From Thermoplasmata archaeon (GTDB lineage: Archaea > Thermoplasmatota > Penumbrarchaeia > Penumbrarchaeales > Penumbrarchaeaceae): 5,699 bases of DNA. How positions within the stretch are numbered: position 1 is the first letter of the stretch; each line of letters opens with the position of its first letter. The notes under the pieces are model-generated. The model did no database searches. It was not told the origin of the DNA and worked only from the letters and a program-made list of their open reading frames with translations. The position numbers and the translations under genes were made by a program. The DNA is taken from assembly GCA_023145185.1 (NCBI GenBank), contig JAGLEG010000068.1, positions 1 through 5,699 of the forward strand. The letters run 5' to 3'. Positions 3,278-5,699 of this stretch are shown piece by piece.

Positions 3278-4678
3278 ATGAAAAACAGAGCCTCCAAGTT
3301 CTATAACCGGAAGAACGAGATCGATCTGATCAGGAATGCGATCAGGAGCGATCACTGTTTTCTTGTCATCACCGGTAGAAGGAGGATCGGGAAGACCAGG
3401 CTGATAAGAGAGGCCCTCAAGGGAATCGATCACCTGGAGTTTTTCATACCACGAAAGAGAATGAGACTTGCCCTGGACCAGCTCTCCGAGCTCCTTGAGG
3501 AACAGACGGGGTTCTCTCCTCACTTCAGGGATTTCAGGAATTTCCTGGAATACATCTTCCGACTGGAGGGGAAGGTGATCTTCATCGATGAGATCTCGAA
3601 CCTGGACCATATAGACAAGGGTGCATTTTCGGACATGCAGGAGATGATCGATAAAAAAAAGAACGAAAACGAACTGCATCTCATTGTGGACGGGTCATAT
3701 GTCAGCATCATGAAAAAGATATTCGAGGACCGGAAAGAACCACTATTCGGGAGATCGACAAATGTTCTGGAACTGAAACCGCTCCCACTTGTCCACTCCA
3801 TAAATATGCTGATGGACGGCGGTCTATCTTTCTCCGATTCCATCGAGACCTACTCACTGTTCGGTGGGATCCCCAGATATCTTGAACTGTTGAAAGAATA
3901 CGAAAATATTGATGATATCATTGAGAACGTCTTCACCCCCGGCTCCATATTTCTTCCGGAAGGAGAGAATGTCCTAATTCAGGAATTCGGCTCTTCCTGG
4001 GACACCCATTTCTCGATACTCGAGGTGATCTCGAGGGGAAAGAGCGGACCTACCCGTATAGCAGAACAGCTCGGAATGGAGGTCCAGATGCTCCCGAAAT
4101 ACCTTGAGACCCTGAAAGGTTTGAAGCTAATTCGAAGGAAAAGACCAATTTTTGGAAAGCCGAGACATGTCAGATATCGGATCGATGACCCGTTCTTCCA
4201 ATTCTGGTTTGAGATCTGCTATCCGAAGATCGGGCTCTACAGGGATGGAAGGGCAGCGGTAAAAAAGGATATGGTGAGGGCATCGATCGGGAGCGGAATG
4301 GAAAGGGTAATGGTCGACCTTCTGTTCGAAACATCATCATTCCCTTTTGAACCGGATCAGGTGGGAACCTGGTGGAACCGTTCCGGGAACGAGGTGGATA
4401 TCCTGTTCTATTCCCGAAAGGAGAAGAAGTTGGGCGTTGGAGAGGTTAAATGGAGGGATCGAAAGGTGGGGGTCGCCACGGTGGATATGTTGCTTGAGAA
4501 TATCGAAAGGATAGACTGGCATAACGATAAGAGGAAAGAGTTTCCATTTATAATCTCCAAGAAGGGGTTTACCGGTGGTGCATTGGATAGGATGGAACGA
4601 TCAGGGGTCTCCGGATTCACACTGGAGGATATCGAAAGATGCATATTGAAAGATAGGCCCTTGAATTGGAAATTGTGA
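3278..4678 (+). CDS. Archaeal AAA-type ATPase with wHTH and C-terminal DUF234/PD-(D/E)XK-like domain
   Basis: 466 residues, full length for this family. Residues 1-205 are an ATPase_2-type P-loop domain. FYNRKNEIDLI is the usual start, Walker A is GRRRIGKT (33-40) and Walker B is VIFIDEIS (100-107, D104 and E105). They are followed by a VDGSY sensor (138-141), an FGRS arginine-bearing motif (R159) and GGIPRYL (196-202). Residues about 240-300 form a winged helix (TRIAEQLGMEVQMLPKYLETL). Residues 300-466 are the DUF234 region, opening with DDPFFQFWFEICYP. Within it E342, D374 (GNEVDILF) and E389-V-K391 (GEVKW) line up as a PD-(D/E)XK nuclease core. These proteins are widespread and often multicopy in archaea. 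Their roles are poorly known; DNA-directed defence or mobile-element functions are suggested by the fold only. The gene has its own promoter, separate from the MazE/PIN operon. Confidence 0.88.
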   Translation: MKNRASKFYNRKNEIDLIRNAIRSDHCFLVITGRRRIGKTRLIREALKGIDHLEFFIPRKRMRLALDQLSELLEEQTGFSPHFRDFRNFLEYIFRLEGKVIFIDEISNLDHIDKGAFSDMQEMIDKKKNENELHLIVDGSYVSIMKKIFEDRKEPLFGRSTNVLELKPLPLVHSINMLMDGGLSFSDSIETYSLFGGIPRYLELLKEYENIDDIIENVFTPGSIFLPEGENVLIQEFGSSWDTHFSILEVISRGKSGPTRIAEQLGMEVQMLPKYLETLKGLKLIRRKRPIFGKPRHVRYRIDDPFFQFWFEICYPKIGLYRDGRAAVKKDMVRASIGSGMERVMVDLLFETSSFPFEPDQVGTWWNRSGNEVDILFYSRKEKKLGVGEVKWRDRKVGVATVDMLLENIERIDWHNDKRKEFPFIISKKGFTGGALDRMERSGVSGFTLEDIERCILKDRPLNWKL

Positions 4679-4680
4679 AA

Positions 4681-4713
4681 CATCACCCGCCCTCCATTAT
4701 TCGGTGATGGAGG
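4681..4713 (+). terminator. Alternative hairpins just after the ATPase stop
   Basis: Two mutually exclusive perfect 7-bp stems start two bases after the stop codon: CATCACC (4681-4687)/GGTGATG (4703-4709) and CCTCCAT (4691-4697)/ATGGAGG (4707-4713). There is no T-run behind them, so they may act in mRNA 3'-end stability rather than in termination proper. Confidence 0.3.
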
Positions 4714-4748
4714 AGATGGAACAGCACTCCGGGCATCATGTGGATAGC

Positions 4749-4788
4749 ATCCCAACTTTGACCATTATCAATATTCATATGTCAAAGT
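4749..4788. repeat. Palindromic repeat, right boundary copy B, inverted relative to copies A1/A2
   Basis: ACTTTGAC (4755-4762) and GTCAAAGT (4781-4788) are perfect inverted arms. Compared with the left boundary in opposite orientation, 4775-4788 matches 2248-2261 over 14 of 14 bases (18 of 20 when extended to 4772-4791 against 2245-2264), and 4749-4761 matches 2327-2339 over 13 of 13. The copy sits between the convergent ends of the ATPase and TPR genes. No obvious target-site duplication flanks the 2248 and 4788 edges. Confidence 0.6.
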
Positions 4789-4824
4789 CAGGGTGACATC
4801 AGGCCAGAGCCGATATCTCCCGGA

Positions 4825-5699
4825 TCAGCTAAAACCGTCCAGTTTCTTCTGGACCTTCTCCAGCCACATCTGGTCCTTCATCTGCCTGGAATATACCAAC
4901 GCCTCCTCAAAGAGCTCCCGGGCCCTCTCGACGTTCCCGTCCTCCTCCTCCATGCCCCCAAATTCGTAATACACCTCCGGAAGGTGGTTGATGATATTGT
5001 TCTCCCTGTACCCCTTGATGGACCTGTTGAAGAACTCCCTGCCCCTGTCGATCTCCCCCCTCTTCTTGTACATCGTCCCGTACACCTGCTCGGCGAAATG
5101 GGTGAGCCTCTTCTCGTCCAGTATGATGAACTGCCGATAGGCCGCCTCCAGCTTCTTCTCGGCATCATCCAGCCTTCCCTCGTGGACGAGTATGTCAGCG
5201 CTGTTGATCAGGCCGAATCCGGTATGAAGGAAATCCCCCGTCGTCCTGGCCACGGCGGTCATCTCCTCGCAGATATCAAGCGCCTCTTCCCATCTGTTCT
5301 GAAGAGAGTATATCCACGCGAGGTTGTTCATCGCCCTGAGCCTTTGATTATTATCTCCCAGCTCGTCGTATATCCTCATGCTCGCACTGATCTGCGTCTC
5401 GCATCGGGTGTAGTCGTGCTTCAGTTTACACAGAAGTGATGATATGGAATAGGCGTTGGCCAGGCACTCCTTGGAATTGGTCTCCCTGGCGATCTCCATC
5501 GCCCTCTCGTAATACTCCTCGGAACAGTCCACGTCCCCCTGGATGTAGCATATGGACCCCAGATGCCTGATAGCATTGGATTCAAGGATGAACTGCCCGT
5601 GTCCGTGTGCGAGGTCCAGAACTTCAAGATACTCCCTGATAGCATCCTCATGCTCCCCCCTCATGTGCCTGATCCGCGCCTGCCGGACCTTGGACCTGG
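4825..5699 (-). CDS. Tetratricopeptide-repeat protein, C-terminal part (gene begins right of window)
   Basis: 290 residues are visible, ending at TAG 4827-4825. The frame stays open to the right edge (codons 5697-5665 read RSKVRQARIRH and join a TPR helix), so the ATG at 5664 is internal and not a start. About seven repeats of 38-40 residues can be laid out, each with the TPR pattern of small residues and aromatics, for example AMNNLAWIYSLQNRWEEAL, GFGLINSADILVHEGRLDDA and EVYYEFGGMEEEDGNVERA. The 40-residue spacing matches TPR arrays found in signalling and regulatory ATPases (MalT or kinesin-light-chain style). In archaea such arrays are often the C-terminal part of a protein with an N-terminal HTH or AAA module, which would lie outside the window. 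The array is a protein-binding scaffold. Codons are clearly more GC-rich than in the genes at 916-3106. Partner and pathway are unknown. Confidence 0.85.
   Translation of the reverse strand, partial: RSKVRQARIRHMRGEHEDAIREYLEVLDLAHGHGQFILESNAIRHLGSICYIQGDVDCSEEYYERAMEIARETNSKECLANAYSISSLLCKLKHDYTRCETQISASMRIYDELGDNNQRLRAMNNLAWIYSLQNRWEEALDICEEMTAVARTTGDFLHTGFGLINSADILVHEGRLDDAEKKLEAAYRQFIILDEKRLTHFAEQVYGTMYKKRGEIDRGREFFNRSIKGYRENNIINHLPEVYYEFGGMEEEDGNVERARELFEEALVYSRQMKDQMWLEKVQKKLDGFS

Noticed and set aside
4984..5439. Plus-strand frame of 151 codons opposite the TPR gene
   Set aside because: The GC-rich TPR gene gives long antisense frames. The translation (Leu/Pro/Val-rich) has no domain, while the minus strand shows regular TPR repeats.
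5664..5664. ATG at 5664 as the start of the TPR gene
   Set aside because: The frame is open to the window edge, and the residues before this Met belong to the same TPR helix. There is no ribosome binding site or TATA box before it.

Overview
The window looks like an accessory, toxin-antitoxin-rich stretch of an archaeal chromosome. The archaeal reading rests on TATA boxes about 25 nt upstream of start codons that have short or no leaders (700-707, 1900-1906, 3239-3246), Shine-Dalgarno motifs of the archaeal GGAGG/GAGGTG type on downstream operon genes, and protein families common in archaea (MazE/AbrB with a PIN-domain protein, ATPase with a DUF234 C-terminus, tandem-TPR protein). A Thermoplasmata-like or other euryarchaeal host is my guess; nothing here fixes the taxon.

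Layout from left to right. Positions 1-185 hold the C-terminal end of a RelE/ParE-type toxin that begins outside the window. Positions 186-728 have no protein gene. They hold a nested hairpin and, from 291, a highly structured stretch that starts like a group II intron (GTGCGAC) and may be a truncated 5' ribozyme remnant. A tiny ORF with its own TATA box lies at 729-821. On the minus strand, 1628-916 encodes a two-gene operon: a 34-residue acidic protein (1628-1524) with a strong ribosome binding site, then a Doc-type Fic toxin fused to a zinc ribbon (1512-916). The divergent intergenic region (about 1690-1936) holds a nested inverted repeat (1724-1800) and the promoter and operator of a small antitoxin-like gene (1937-2164). 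The RelE-type partner of that antitoxin is cut off after 24 codons (2174-2248).

From 2248 to 4788 a block of about 2.5 kb is bounded by related repeats in inverted orientation. It contains a MazE/AbrB antitoxin (2437-2703), a PIN toxin (2708-3106) and a 466-residue AAA-type ATPase with a C-terminal DUF234/PD-(D/E)XK-like domain (3278-4678). Beyond it, convergent on the minus strand, is the 3' part of a TPR-repeat gene (5699-4825) with visibly more GC-rich codons, probably the native chromosomal neighbour.

Taken together, the window has four TA-type loci in different states (one cut by the window edge, one apparently complete Doc pair, one broken RelE pair, one complete MazE/PIN pair), a possible intron remnant and a repeat-bounded cargo block. 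This is what a repeatedly invaded insertion hot spot looks like. The least conventional items are the 34-residue putative antitoxin with the Doc-zinc ribbon fusion (Cys in place of the usual Gly/Ala of the Fic motif), the inverted repeats that cut the RelE gene exactly at its new stop codon, and the structured RNA-like stretch at 291-575.
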